Assembly (NCBI RefSeq): GCF_002999335.1
Contig: NW_020312767.1
Span: 1 to 64,000, forward strand
Length of the DNA stretch: 64,000 nucleotides
Source: Cyclospora cayetanensis
Lineage: Eukaryota; Apicomplexa; Conoidasida; Eucoccidiorida; Eimeriidae
Reading direction: 5' to 3'
In this document: positions 63,809 to 64,000 of the stretch, in pieces
Layout of the letters: every line of letters begins with the position of its first letter
Numbering within the stretch: the first letter of the stretch is position 1
Translations under genes and position numbers: made by a program
Notes under the pieces: generated by a model
Databases searched by the model: none
The model's input: only the letters and a program-made list of their open reading frames with translations
What the model was told of the DNA's origin: nothing

Positions 63809-64000
63809 GAGATGTTATGTGCAACTAGCTGTAAATGTTTGGAATGCGTAGAGTTTGCAGCCAGCTGCAACCTCTACGCCTTCTCTCCCTTTAATCAGGA
63901 CCTTCAAGGAGCGAGGGCAGACTAAGGCGAGAGCCCTTTTAAAAACCCGGAACACCTTTCTATTAAGGTGGTATTGAGTCTGGAGTTGTTACACTCTCCA
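63809..64000 (+). repeat. Dispersed repeat, copy C (runs off the window)
   Basis: Diverged match to copies at 335-480 and 7357-7620: GTGCAACTAGCTGTAAATG core, a GAGGGCAGACTAAGG-like run, then TTTCTATTAAGGTGGTATTG against TTTCTATTGAGGTTGCATAG in copy B. It continues beyond the end of the window. Its position about 1.2 kb 3' of the decayed integrase fragment is compatible with an LTR, but this is inference. Confidence 0.5.

Noticed and set aside
1..64000. tRNA, rRNA genes and CRISPR arrays
   Set aside because: No cloverleaf with a convincing T-arm, no ribosomal RNA sequence and no regularly spaced repeat array were found by eye; a covariance-model search would be needed to exclude small RNAs.

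Overview
The window is nuclear DNA of an apicomplexan, most likely a coccidian of the Eimeria/Cyclospora group. This is inferred from several things seen together: intron-rich eukaryotic genes with GT-AG junctions, many CAG/GCA trinucleotide runs that encode poly-Gln or poly-Ala inside otherwise conserved proteins, an elongation factor G with an apicoplast-type bipartite leader, and gene-rich blocks alternating with long gene-poor, repeat-bearing stretches. No bacterial operon, CRISPR array or plasmid feature is present.

Layout. 1-9.6 kb is gene-poor. It holds two membrane-protein genes (3.1-3.8 kb and 5.4-6.3 kb, both minus), an exact 89-bp duplication containing a hairpin, and two diverged copies of a dispersed repeat. 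9.7-13.1 kb is a type 1 methionine aminopeptidase gene on the minus strand in eight exons. 15.1-16.8 kb is a secreted protein of unknown function (plus). 18.0-20.3 kb is a p24/TMED-like cargo-receptor gene (minus), followed by a Gln/Pro-rich low-complexity gene (minus, to 22.2 kb) that starts 48 bp from the divergent ribosomal protein S23 gene (plus, 22.2-23.6 kb). 24.3-25.2 kb is a small coiled-coil gene. 25.9-27.5 kb is a PKA catalytic-subunit-like kinase (minus). 29.6-32.2 kb is proteasome subunit RPN10 (plus), converging on organellar EF-G (minus, 32.6-35.0 kb). 35.6-36.4 kb is a small coiled-coil gene (minus). 37.4-40.5 kb is the cytosolic Fe-S assembly factor NAR1 (minus), and 41.6-43.1 kb is a p47/Shp1-type SEP-UBX cofactor of p97/CDC48 (plus).

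44-49 kb is a decayed Ty3/gypsy retrotransposon. A second decayed fragment of the same family lies at 61.6-62.6 kb, and the terminal repeat at 63.8-64 kb resembles those at 0.3 and 7.4 kb. Between them, 49.7-51.4 kb is a hypoxanthine-xanthine-guanine phosphoribosyltransferase gene (plus) tail-to-tail with an equilibrative nucleoside transporter (minus, 52.6-54.2 kb). Together they supply purine uptake and salvage, on which apicomplexans depend. 57.0-58.1 kb is a small unknown gene, and 58.1-60.6 kb is a Gln/Ala-rich helical protein of unknown function.

Exon models were built by hand from splice consensus, reading phase and protein-family conservation. Where the phase closes over all exons (methionine aminopeptidase, RPN10, RPS23, the 58-60 kb gene) they are fairly secure; elsewhere the uncertain junctions are stated. 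I did not find a demonstrably new multi-gene system. The most unusual items are a 14-nt micro-exon in the UBX gene, 43-44-nt introns, the 48-bp divergent promoter, and several lineage-specific proteins.
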